64,000 bases of DNA, from NCBI GenBank assembly GCA_933228895.1, contig OW121848.1, forward strand, positions 155,326,688-155,390,687. Reading direction: 5' to 3'. Of this stretch, positions 20,466 to 30,748 are shown piece by piece. The DNA is from Platycnemis pennipes. Lineage: Eukaryota > Arthropoda > Insecta > Odonata > Platycnemididae. Position 1 is the first letter of the stretch. Each line of letters opens with the position of its first letter. A program made the translations under genes and the position numbers. Under the pieces are notes generated by a model that was not told where the DNA came from, ran no database searches, and saw only the letters and a program-made list of their open reading frames with translations.

Positions 20466-20697
20466 CCAGAAAAAGTGAACACTTCAGAGCCGAAATTTTT
20501 CTAAGTCCCGAGTTGACGGTGATTTGACAACGCTGGGTCACGGCTTCCCTCTGGCGGAGCCTCGCGGAGTTCTAACCGAAAACAACCCCCTTCCCTCCTC
20601 CCCCGTCCTGACGCAGCCATGACGCAGCATTTCCAAATCACCGTCAAAAAGGGACTTAGAAAAATTTCGGCTCTGAAGTGTTAACTTTTTTTGGAAC
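20466..20697. mobile_element. MITE with about 60-bp inverted ends
   Basis: The left arm (from TTCCAGAAAAAGTGAACACT through GAGCCGAAATTTTTCTAAGTC to GGTGATTTG) is inverted at about 20636-20697. The unpaired centre is about 100 bp with CCTCGCGGAGTTC. The borders were not resolved to the base; TTCC/GGAA mark the outer limits. Confidence 0.75.
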
Positions 20698-21430
20698 CTA
20701 AAATCTCCTCACACATTAAGGAGGTTGGCTCGCTACTGCTTGAGTCAAGTTGTCTAAGGAATCTTATTAATTTATGTACGAGTATATGTCTGCTAAGTGA
20801 TCCTTGCTTTACAAAGAAGATTACCTAAGCTATTGAAAGTCTTAAGTATTACAAGAAATACGACGGAAAATCGAAGCATTTATTTTTTATGATAATTTCA
20901 ATCAGCTCGACGATGGAGTCATTCAGCATTTACGTTACAGAAATATATTCATGTACTCAATGAATTTACTAATGTGTAACACCAGAATATTACTATCAAT
21001 CGTTAGGTTATGATATTTTTGAAATATTCCTTAATATCTCTTTAGTTATGATATTATTCATACGCCAACCATTTTGGCAACAGTGACCGCATGGCGAATT
21101 GTAGTCAACTAACGCATTTCGTCTGCTATAAGCGCAGAAATTGGTGAATTTAGAGAAAAATACGGTAGGCTGGTGCCTTTTTTTCGTGTCATTTTATTCA
21201 TTGTGAAATTACGCATTAAATATCAGTTTTTTGCAAAAATGACATGTCACTATAGTATTTTTAAACGTTATATTCCCATGTGACGGGCATTATCGCCGTT
21301 AATCGTATGTAATTTGAAATGCAATTTGTGGAAAAAGGAGCAAGGGTTGGTATAATTATCTTTACTTTATCAGATAGAGACATTTTAGTTCTATAAGTGC
21401 TGAAAATATAAAAAAATGACATGAATTTCA
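20698..21430. other. No gene recognised
   Basis: AT-rich DNA without repeats I can define. Confidence 0.4.
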
Positions 21431-21439
21431 CTTTTCGGA

Positions 21440-21715
21440 TCAACCTCCTTAATTTAATGAGGCTCCGGTGGGCAGGACATGTCCAGCGGATGCCAGAGAT
21501 GAGGGTGACAAAAAAGTCTTCACTGAGAGTATGGGAGGAAAGAGACCAGCGGGCAAGATGGGGGGATAACGTAAATAAGGATGCAAGAGACCTACTAGGA
21601 ATTGGGAACTGGAGAGAACAGTCAATAGACCGAGATAGATGAAGACGAGAAATTGACGAGGCCAAGGCTCGCCTAGGGCTGTAGCGCCATTGGAGAAAGG
21701 GAGCGAATTGATGAC
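21440..21715 (+). pseudogene. LINE-C 3' end of ORF2 (RT C-terminal tail)
   Basis: The frame reads LRWAGHVQRMPEMRVTKKS and NWREQSIDRDR, a stop (TGA, where relatives have Trp), then RREIDEAKARLGL and the natural stop. LRWAGHV-R-M and NWRE-A-DR-RWR are the hallmark of the C-terminus of many arthropod non-LTR retrotransposons. The copy is strongly 5'-truncated. Confidence 0.8.
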
Positions 21716-21719
21716 GACA

Positions 21720-22718
21720 GACCTTGATTACCTCTTCTTACTCCTCTACATTCACAAATGATTGCCTTTTATTTGAGATAAACTTTAAATTTTTGAAATA
21801 AATGAATAAGAAATAACGAAATAAATGAAATAAATGAAATAAAAATTGGTAAATTACTTGGATGACCGAAGAGCACATTGTCATCGACCTCTTCAAGTAT
21901 ATACAGAAATAAATGAGGAAAACAAAAGATGAGGCGAGCGTGACATGGGAAAATGGGACCGTGTAATATTTTGCTCCCCGCGGGAGACATCTTTGCTCGC
22001 CACCCAACTGACAGTGTGATTCCTGCAGAGAACAGACCCATTTCCTCGTCCAGATTTGTGAGTGGAACTCCGTCGAGGGTTGTAAACGCATCGTCGTCAT
22101 GGGAGCGGTCCGAATGCGATTACGTCTCGATTTTGATTGGCCCACTGAAGAACGCAATGTGCGACCGTTCACGTGATGGGCAAGTGCCGCTCGATTTGCG
22201 CGGAAGAGCAGAGAGGTGGGGGGGGGGGGGGAGGAGGGTGGAAGGGGAGGGAAAAGGCGTGAAAATGATGGGGGGGGAGGGGGGAAACTATGCGAGAAAG
22301 CTCAAAATCCCCGTTTATTGGATTCCCGGCGAAATTCCTCTCCTCGGGATGGAGAGCGAACTTCTCTCAATAAGAGCGCTTGGCGACTGGCAATTGTTTT
22401 ATTATTCTCGCGCATCCGACGGTTATCGTGCGTCGAAAAAGAAATGGATTAAGTTGCTTCGTGTACACGATTATCGATCGCCGCGACTTCAAGGGCTCCC
22501 TCAAAGAGCACAAAGGGCATGGTGGGAAGTTTATCCCGGACTGCGTCGATTTTCCGAGACGCAAACTAGTACGTAAAACACTTTCTTCGTGAAAAGTTAC
22601 ATTAAGATCCTCGAATTCGCTTATTGCTGGTTCCATTTTGAGGATCATTCTTGCTGCTCCTCACGGATCATCAACGAGAATAAATATCAAGTATTTTTTT
22701 TTGTTCACAGCATATCAA
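21720..22718. other. No gene recognised; poly-purine/G-rich tract at 22.21-22.29 kb
   Basis: An ORF on the plus strand at 21953-22576 crosses the G-rich tract but has no recognisable domain. AT-rich AAATGAAATA repeats are at about 21.79-21.85 kb. Confidence 0.4.
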
Positions 22719-22720
22719 TA

Positions 22721-23211
22721 CAGGGTTATTCAAAAAGAAAGAGCAGAAAAAATGCAAACATTTATTTATTCCAAACTCTAAATGATAGAAACATAATTCC
22801 AACGCTTCTGGACAGAGAAAAGTTCAAAATTTGAGTCAATTGTTCAATATTTGAACAGTCCGGGTAGAAGTTCCAGTTAAGGCCGCAGTGACACTGTTGC
22901 TTAAGCAACAGTGTCACTGCGGCAGACAATTGTCTGTAGAAAAATAGCGGCGACACCACTGGAACAATCACTTGTGTGCTGCAATTAGCAAAATTAGAGC
23001 CCATTGTTGAAGTGCAACGTGCATTTCACCGCCAGTTTAACAAACAACCGCCTCGTAACATATGGTAACACAGTGTAACACATGGTGCTCATATTAAGTG
23101 CATAAAAAATTGAACTTTTCTCTGTCCAGGAATGTTGGAATTATGTTTCTATCTTTTATAGTTTGGAAGAAATTAATGTTTAAATCCTCTCCGTCTTTTT
23201 GAATAACCCTG
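22721..23211. mobile_element. Mariner-type MITE with central perfect palindrome
   Basis: The terminal repeats CAGGGTTATTCAAAAAGA are flanked by TA on both sides (22719-22720 and 23212-23213). The inverted arms extend about 110 bp (AACATAATTCCAACG, CTGGACAGAGAAAAGTTCAA and their complements at 23.1 kb). 22883-22922 is a perfect 40-bp palindrome centred on CTTAAG. A TA duplication and CAGGG ends fit Tc1/mariner-type non-autonomous elements. Confidence 0.85.
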
Positions 23212-23317
23212 TATTTTGCAATCGGCAAAATAGGCCACAGTCTGGGATCTTTTGCTGATGTGGTGTGGTGGATGATGTCCCTACTCGTCGATGCACTCAA
23301 TAAAATTGATTCTACCA

Positions 23318-23930
23318 CTACATCATCTACACCTACGCAATTCTCTGAGAGCCCTCGCGAAAGTGTGTGGCAGGGGTGGTGACGGGCACGTAGCCAGGGG
23401 GGGGCCTCTGGGGCCCCGAAATTTTTACGAAATAATTTTGTTGTTCTGATTTTAACTGGGCATGATAATCCGAATCACACTGCGTATAATTCAATTTCAA
23501 GTTGGACTAGTTTGATGCACATGTATGGTTAATAATTGTCCTGTTCAATCCGATATGCTATGTACGCGTTGAACTTCTGTTCTCTGACCGGTCAAATTAA
23601 CTGCTTTTTAACAAGGTAAGCAGTGAACATTACGAGTGAGAAGAGATAGGAATGGGCACTGCAAAACTAAGGACTGAAAATTAAGGGAAGAGATTTGTAA
23701 CATTTCTGGAACCGAACGGGCAAAGCTGATTTGTTTCAGGTTAAGCCCCCCCGAAGCAAATTTCTGGCTACGTGCCTGGCTGGTGAAGACCACCAAATAT
23801 GCACTACTGACTACTAAGAGCTACAATGTTATCAATGCATGGGAACGTATTAGATGATAAAGTCAGGTAATACTATAGATGGTTAGTATCTACATAGCAA
23901 TAAAGGTATTTTTGGTCATAATGGTATTTC
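23318..23930 (-). mobile_element. LINE-A 3' end, split by a hAT MITE
   Basis: The minus-strand LINE-A tail (CTACATCATCTACACCTACG on plus) and 3' UTR begin at about 23318 and stop at 23382. After the MITE it resumes at 23787 with GACCACCAAATATGCAC and continues to about 23.93 kb. Confidence 0.75.
23383..23778. mobile_element. hAT-type MITE (CAGGCACGTAGCCA ends), copy 2
   Basis: The right end TGGCTACGTGCCTG is intact; the left end CGGGCACGTAGCCA has one change. Flanks GGTGGTGA and GCTGGTGA form an 8-bp duplication with one mismatch. It shares with copy 1 ATTTTGTTGTTCTGATTTTA, AAGGGAAGAGATTTGTAACAT and CCGAAGCAAATTTCTGG. It is about 130 bp longer than copy 1. Confidence 0.85.
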
Positions 23931-24559
23931 TCTACATATATTTATCTTCGTTTCCCCAGCACGCATGGTTTAGTACTCTTAAAACGTGCAACGCGCACTG
24001 CAGTCTACTCAAGTAAGATTTAACCTAAATGTCCCTTCCATATGCTGTCTTTTATGCCAAACTGCGTGCCAACATCATCATGAATTTGTAACTTTTTCTT
24101 CATTGAACGTTGAACCTAAGTCAAACGGTAGTGTGAACATTATTTCCTATAAAAACGTTGAAAATACGGAAACTATTGACTATGACATATGAAAGGGTAT
24201 ACAAATTGGCTTATTATATATTTCTGTCAATGATTTTTAGAGAGACATCCTTCTATGATGGAGCAATGTAAGTTGCGTGTGTGTGAGTTCTAAGCAAGGT
24301 CGGCTTGCAATGTAGAAGAATTCATGGAAAATCTTCAATTGATGACATTCGCGTTAAAGTATTTCCTCCTCTGAGATGAAGATGGTTCACGCGAGGAATA
24401 TCAGAAAGAATATGTTCGATTCTAGGGAGTGAATGTGTTCACAAGGATTCTTTCCTCCGGGCACGAGGTTTTAATGTCCCTACTATAGAGCAATTGCAGC
24501 ACATTTCAGGGAATATCTGATTTGAGATACAAGAACGCATTGCTCACTCTCGGTTTGAA
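23931..24559. other. No gene recognised
   Basis: Unique AT-rich DNA with short ORFs lacking family resemblance. Confidence 0.35.
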
Positions 24560-24830
24560 TTGCGAGCCACAAGAAGTCATTTTACACAGTAGCAGTATTT
24601 CACCAGAGAAAAAACCCACCATGACCGGTATTCAAACGCGGAACAACTTGATTTCCGGCCGGGGTTGTTTGTATGTGAAACTGTCGGGATTATCTCGAAT
24701 AGGTAACCAAGGAGTCACATGGTATAAACACGAAATTAAAACCGCTTATTACAACCTCATTCATTGTTTACACTTGTATTTTATCTCGACTGTGGGCTCT
24801 ATAGTCGAGACAGATGAGTAAAACTCAAGT
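24560..24830 (+). repeat. SINE-4-like dispersed repeat, copy 1
   Basis: It shares GGATTATCTCGAATAGGTAACC, AGGAGTCAC-TGGTA-AAACAC and the AACTC end region with 48.59-48.98 kb, and a shorter inverted match near 51.22-51.31 kb. Confidence 0.65.
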
Positions 24831-25535
24831 GAAAGCAATTAATGGTATGGTGACGAGCGATTTATACTTAGCCAATTGAGTTACCGAAGCTTCCTTTCCC
24901 CCATTTGAAACTAGAGGCCTTAAAGGGCAAAAATGTTACCGGCATACCGTGAATATAATTTAACACAATTGCACATCCTCGTTGGGCAATTCAGCAATCA
25001 CCACTAGTTAGTTGTGAGAAAGACTTGAGAGAAAGCCGTACTTTAATTCATGTGAGGTAGCTGTTTCTTTCCCTGATCCCATATCCCCATCGTGCACCGT
25101 GATCATGGATTATCCTTTTGCACTCTCTCCATATAGATTACTCACCGATTAAATTCCACATTGGCAATTTCAAGGGATGGTGATTTAACCTAGACCCATT
25201 CAAGCAGAATAAGCCTGGGGCCTGCACGTGCTATTCACTAAATCTTCAGGAAGCCTTGTTTTTAAGTAATAGGTAATACTTCTATCTATTAGATTCAACA
25301 ATGCGTTAAAATGAATGACTACAGCTCCAATTGTCCTTAATGGTCAGTGGGATCGGTGTAAAGGCAGCTTCAACGGGGTGTTTCAACGTAAAAATCTATT
25401 TTAATTTTCTTATTCAAAATTCTACGCTCACAATTTCTTCCTAGTATAAAAGAGAATACGAGAATAAACAACCTTCCACTCCACCTTTAATCTAACAGCC
25501 CAGGAACTGAAGTCCTCATTTATGCACTAATGCAC
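24831..25535. other. No gene recognised
   Basis: AT-rich unique-looking DNA. Confidence 0.35.
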
Positions 25536-25537
25536 TA

Positions 25538-26168
25538 ATGCAAGCCACCGTGAGGGTGTGTGACAGGGGGTGAAGACCACCAAGCATGCACCGACACCGA
25601 CATGCAAAGAAGCAACTATAGGGTCTCATGAAACTAGATTGTTAGTAACTATAGTATTTAAGGGATTAATACATGCATCATGCACTACAGACCACTCCAA
25701 AACATTTCACCTACCTATCACTCTGCTATGCTGCCTATTCTGTTCTATTATAGTAATGAGATATAGAAAAATGCCATTTTGAATCTATCAGTACGACAAC
25801 CTATCTCTCTAATCTTATTTATCTGGTCGAATCTAGCATAATACGCTGGTGTTTTTAATATGTGCCTAACCTCTTCAGTGAAGCAACCCGATTGAAATTT
25901 CTCTAATAGATTTAATCTGTATTTTACCTTCGCTCTGATAGTGATTCCCACCCTAATTCCTGTATTAATTATGAAACACTACTCAACCTATCGTAACACC
26001 TTTTGACGAACCTAGCTGCTCTACGCTGCACACTGTCTAGTTCTCTGATCAAACCTAATTCATTCGGATCCCATACACTGGCTGCATACTCAAGGTGGGG
26101 CCTAACTAGTGAAAAGTAACATCGCTCTTTTGTCCTCTCATCACATTTCCCAAGTACTCTTTTCATAA
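25538..26168 (-). pseudogene. LINE-A 3' part (post-RT region and 3' UTR), minus strand
   Basis: The minus strand encodes CYFSLVRPHLEYAASVWDP and SVQRRAARFVKRCYDRLSS, then stops. A second part, RVGITIRAKVKYRLNLLEKF and RFKMAFF, is followed by the LINE-A 3' UTR (AAGCATGC, CACCCCCTGTC). It is close to the copy at 39.66-40.41 kb and must derive from a recent master element. Confidence 0.9.
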
Positions 26169-26179
26169 TTTATCAAAGG

Positions 26180-26583
26180 GATTGAAGTAGCGGTCGAGTT
26201 GGGGGGGGAGATGGATTTATATGGTGGTTCATGGAGGGAAAAGGATGGGAAGAGGAGGAGTGGAAGGAGTAGTCATTGAATTTTTATTTAGGTTCAAAGC
26301 AGGGTCCCACGTGTGGCTGATTTTGAGGCCACAGTCCCTATTGTAATTTTGCTTCCGTTTTCTAATTTCCAATGCTTCGCGGATCAGCCGGGGCTTGAAA
26401 TTTTTCACCATCGCGATTATCTTTGCTTCTTTGAGGTCAATCGCGTGTCCCGAGGCTGCATGCTACGCTACCGCTGACTTTAAGGGTTTTCCTAGTCGAA
26501 TAGCCCGCTGATGTTCTAAACGCGTTATAACGGAGTGTCCGGTTTCGCTGATATATTTCTTCTCACAAGTTTCACATGAAATT
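26180..26583 (-). pseudogene. PLE-2 GIY-YIG endonuclease domain, broken
   Basis: The minus strand reads CETCEKKYISETGHSVITRL, the strand/turn part of a GIY-YIG domain with Y, G and the following Arg positions. It then reads HQRAIRLGKPLKSAVA, HAASGHAIDLKEAKIIA, and FKPRLIREALEIRKRKQN, which is the conserved C-terminal helix of Penelope endonucleases. The beginning of the domain lies on the other side of the LINE-A insertion at 26584. Stops are present. Confidence 0.8.
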
Positions 26584-27026
26584 TAGACTTAATCTCTTAA
26601 ACAAAAATCCAAGACCATATTTTCAGTGATGATGTTAAAAATATTTTGCGAACCCCAACTTACTATGGTAGACTGGACCATAATCACAAAATTAGAGAAA
26701 TTGATTGCCGAACTGACAGATTCAAAATGTCCTTTTTTCCTCGTACTATAAGGGATTAGAATAACGGTAAATATATCCAATACGAGTTTAGCAATGGATA
26801 ACATTGGTAGCTGCATGTTGGTTTAAGGACTTGAAGCTAACCCAACTAACAGCATGCTTTTGCATGTTTGCTTTGCTTCTTTTATCTTTTTTTAAATAGT
26901 GAAGTTTAGAACAGTATATAAATACTAATCATTTTTTATGTATGATATGTAGTGCATGTTTGGTGAGAATTCACCCCCTGCCACACGCAACTTTATGGTG
27001 GCTTGCAGGGTATTATGTAGATGTAT
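26584..27026 (+). mobile_element. LINE-A 3' end inserted in the PLE-2 GIY-YIG gene
   Basis: It starts in the post-RT coding tail (FRLNLLNKN-like, then NFVIMV region with RFKMSFFPRTIRD) and ends with the 3' UTR and tail TATTATGTAGATGTAT. On its right, the PLE minus strand resumes with codons for GVYEI; on its left it continues at CETCEKK. The LINE therefore separates the two halves of the nuclease motif. Confidence 0.85.
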
Positions 27027-27560
27027 CTCATACACTCCTTCCTCTTGAAATGGTGTTGCATCCTTCTCACTCCGCTGGCAATTTCAAATATTTAAATGTG
27101 GTTTGAAAACAGTTTTTATTTCATACCTGTGGAGGATGTTTCCTATTCTATCTGTTACGCCTCGGACGTAAGGAACGAAGGCTTTCTTTGGTGCAAGACT
27201 ATCTGCGTCCAAATACCCAGTTTCTTCTTCTTTTGGGCCGTCCCTATCCTTAGTCCCGATTTTATAAACATGTTTTGGAGATGGCTTTCTTGTCATGTCC
27301 GTTCAGAATGGCTTCCACTTTCTGTCCTTCGGCCGGGAAGGTGGTCTCGTCGCTAACTCTGCAGGAACGCTGGATTATGGTGTTGAGTACCGCATTTAGC
27401 TGTGGAGGATGATGGTGTGAATTTACATTGAGGTACCGATTGGTGGAAGAGGGTTTTCTATACACCGCACGTCCCAGGGTTCCATCATATTTCCTTCGCA
27501 CCAAAACGTCCAAAAAGGGAATTTTTCCATCTCTTCCTTTGCTCTCCTCTTTGCCTTTAA
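27027..27560 (-). pseudogene. PLE-2 reverse transcriptase C-terminal part
   Basis: The minus strand carries IPFLDVLVRRKYDGTLGRAV, YRKPSSTNRYL and NVNSHHHPPQLNAVLNTI. This is the Penelope RT block after the catalytic palm (compare IYRKPT in PLE-1). After a frame change it has [19 protein letters not shown], the linker before the endonuclease. N-terminal RT parts are absent. Confidence 0.85.
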
Positions 27561-27940
27561 TTCACGGTGAATCTCCATTGGGCTCACACACACCCTTGCA
27601 CGCGCATACGGTTCCTTCGTGAATACGTGCCATCTTTATCTCCCTCGGCTGGCCTTGTGTCTTCAATGATATGCCGCCCTCCACCCACACAAAATCACCA
27701 CCGGGCGAAGACAGATTTCTACGTTACTTCTCCTTCTTGCAACGCCTAAACTTACGAATGCGCTATCGTAACTCTTTGTGTTGTAGATTCCTAAGGGTTC
27801 GCCCAGCTATCGAAGTATGACATGGCTTCAAGCGACTTCGCCGTGGTCCCGATGTATACACACTCACGTTTTTTTTGTTAATTTTCCTTTCTGTGATGAA
27901 AATGATTCCTTTGTAGCAATCACAGAAATCCACGCAGATT
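27561..27940. other. No gene recognised
   Basis: This may be further decayed PLE-2, but no motif is visible. Confidence 0.35.
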
Positions 27941-28416
27941 GTAGCTGTAGCTCAACGGCATAAATCTGCAGAAAGATACATTATTTAACACTATACATCA
28001 ATGTCATCAAATGATTCTGTGGAGAGGATATTCTCCAAAGAAAAAAGATTGCTTTGCCACACGAGGAGTAAAATATCACACTCATATTACGAGGCATAAT
28101 CGATCGATGAAAACTAAAATATTTATTACAGGATCGGCTCTATAAAAATTAGAATAAAATTGTTTTCTCGAACTTAAAAAGGGTATAACTTAGCTAAACT
28201 CATTCATTTAAGGATTAATTCAAACTGCACTCTTTCAGAATGTAATTGAAAGGTAGCTGAAAGCAGTTGACAGCTACTTTTTATGAGTAGCTGGAGTGTA
28301 TTCGCAGCATTTTTTCAATTTGTAGCTATTGAGAGTAGCTGTTACTATTTTGACAAAACAGCTGAAGTGTAGCTGGCTACAAATTATCTGTGACTTTTCC
28401 CTGGCAATGTTACGTG
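27941..28416 (+). mobile_element. Degraded hAT element with GTAGCTG subterminal motifs
   Basis: The right end reads ACAGATAATTTGTAGCC on minus after CAGGGAAAAGT, a typical CAGGG hAT start. TGTAGCTG-type motifs recur on both sides (27.94 kb and 28.25-28.38 kb). Near 28.0 kb a frame reads SSNDSVERIFSKEKRLLCHT, which resembles the SER-x-FS motif of hAT C-termini. No target duplication was found and the left boundary is unsure. Confidence 0.5.
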
Positions 28417-29097
28417 ATTTCTAAGCCGGGAAATAGATCACAACAGTGGGTTAGTGAACTGCCCCTATTGGTGCAGAGTAGATCGCAATGGGACTGCGGT
28501 TTGGGTCTCACCTCAAGCACCTCTGACAATAGATGAAAGGCCCCTCAAAACAATTCCACTTTTAATTTTTATCGTGACAAAGAATTCCCTTCTTAAAATG
28601 AGCAAACAAACACTTTCCATCGATATTTGAAAGGAATTACGTATTGGATCGATTTGACGGCCGAAGAAATTAATGTTGTTAGGCTTATTCGATACAAATT
28701 AATCATATAAAAAAGTATTCAGACTATGGCGGTATATTTCTCACTTTTTTGCTCTCAATTGACTTCATTAATAAATAATCAACTGTACTGATTTGAAATG
28801 TAAATTATGCTTTGTTTTCTTTTTATTTAGTATAAGTATTGGTCTTCCTTGTATTTTTTATGAAACCTTTATGTATGTACCTTTCATTCGTGATTTTCTC
28901 TTATTTTGGTGATTTGATAAATGGAAGCGTGTTCAAATTTTGCTAAATACTGATTGCAAAATGTTAACCTTAAATGTTATTCAATATTTGCGCTTTCGGC
29001 GCCGATTTGAAGCAGACATGTTCTATGAGACTATACTTTAACGGCACTTGAAATGTAGAATGCGACACCGTGACACATGCAATGAGAAACTTAAACG
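28417..29097. other. No gene recognised
   Basis: AT-rich DNA. Confidence 0.4.
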
Positions 29098-29690
29098 TTT
29101 AGGATACCGATTGAAAATGGTCAACATAAAGGCATAGAATATAATTAACATTTACCTATGAAAGTTAAAGGAGATATTAGCCCATTTCCATCCAAATCAT
29201 TAGCAAAGACAAGAAAATTGCCGCATTTCTAAGAACAGCAGGCAATTGCTTAGTTTAAAACTCAACATTTCCATGGAAGATGCAGTTCAGCAATTCTAAA
29301 AGAAGAGACCTTGATCAGTACTTTGTTACGGCATGCAACTTTCAAAATGCCAATAAATTTCTTATAAATTATGGATTTTTGAAACCACCTACCATAAGCC
29401 ACTTAAGCAGTTGGGATTCCGATTAAAATGGCCAACGTAAAGACTTACATAATTTACATTTACCTCTGAAAGTTATCGGAAATATTTTAGTCTATTTCTA
29501 CGGGAATCATTAGCAATTATAGAATATTGCCACGTTTCCTGCAGTAACAGATGATTACTTCCTTAAAGCATTCTTTAAACATGCGATGGAAAACGTAGAT
29601 CAGCACTTCTAAAAGGAGAACCTTCTTTACACTGACGCGGCATGCAAGTTTCAAAATGCTAATAAATTTCTTACCGAATTATAGATTCTC
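29098..29690 (+). repeat. Two tandem units of about 310 bp
   Basis: Unit 1 (about 29098-29385) and unit 2 (about 29408-29690) share in order ACCGATTGAAAATGG/TCCGATTAAAATGG, ACATTTACCT-TGAAAGTTA, ATCATTAGCAA, the ATGGAAGATGCAG/ATGGAAAACGTAG block, CTAAAAG-AGA, GGCATGCAA-TTTCAAAATGC and AATAAATTTCTTA. They are diverged by perhaps a fifth, so the duplication is old. Confidence 0.8.
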
Positions 29691-30495
29691 TAAGGAATTC
29701 ATCTTTTTTTCAGTCGTCTTTTTTATTTCATTTGAAATAATTATTTACCGTGATACCTGGATTAGAAGTTCAAGTTGGAAAAAACCGTGTGCGTACTTTA
29801 GGCGTGATTGGTCGTCCTTAACAATGAAGTGGCGATTCGCTGCCATCTGCGGTGAAGAGTTGAAATCGCTCCATCATACGCCGCTGCCGCCGCCGGCAGA
29901 TGGCAGCCACGTGCGCCCCCTCCCTCCCTTTCTGTCTCTGCCTTTCGGCTGGCAGGGGGGGAGGCTGCCCTGGAACGCAATAAGCGCGGAATGCAGAGGC
30001 GCCGTGGAATGCCGGCCCTGCTCCTCCATATATTGCGGTGCTCCCAAATGACACCCGATGAGCCGGGATATTCAAATCCCCCACCCTTAACCCTTCCCCC
30101 CCCCCGATTCCCCACCACTCCCTTGCAAGGGGTCAGGTCACTCATTCCGTCGGCATTCGCAATCAACTCGAGATTGAGTAACGTGTGACTTGTGGACCGA
30201 ATCGTGCGACCTGGGCCTCCATTGACTTCATTCATAGAACTTTCCCGTGTCGTATTCCGATCAATTCTTTGCTTCCTTCTCGATGCGATGGAACCTCAAT
30301 CGTGTTCCCCTAAGCCCCAGTTTATTTTCACACTCCTTTTCTCGAAGTCCAGGTATTGGCACCTTATTTGGCACCCCTACACAGCACGCTCTTCATCAGT
30401 TTCTTCTCGACGTCCAACTTTATTTTTTTCTACCTAATTTCACATTCACATCTGCTTTCTTGTGCATGGAAAATCTCGATTCTTTACGGCTGACA
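29691..30495. other. No gene identified; GC-rich island at 29.83-30.13 kb
   Basis: Contains CTGCCATCTGCGG and its near complement GGCAGATGGCAG around 29.84-29.91 kb, plus purine/pyrimidine tracts. This could be a promoter or an unrecognised 5' exon; nothing decisive is visible. Confidence 0.35.
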
Positions 30496-30497
30496 TT

Positions 30498-30617
30498 CTG
30501 AATGATTTAGCGAGACCGCCCTATCGCGCTATAAGCTGATATAACGAAGCGCCATTGGCCGAAATCCGGCCAGAGTTGCTATCATGGCTTATATAGTGTG
30601 GTCGCCAAATCATTCTG
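30498..30617. mobile_element. Short MITE (about 120 bp)
   Basis: The ends GAATGATTTAGCGAGACC and GGTCGCCAAATCATTC are imperfect inverted repeats. The target duplication was not resolved. Confidence 0.55.
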
Positions 30618-30748
30618 GTTTATTCTAGTTGACGAATAATTTCAGTCCCATTTGGAGGCGACGCATCTATCATCATTCACCATTTCTTACCTGACTGGCT
30701 AGCTAGCGCAGCATATCTCTATGTGTCTGTGTGCGCAGAGTATACTTG

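Noticed and set aside
21953..22576. 207-aa plus-strand ORF
   Set aside because: Runs through a homopurine G tract that forces Gly/Arg/Glu codons. There is no domain, and the tract makes long open frames likely by chance.
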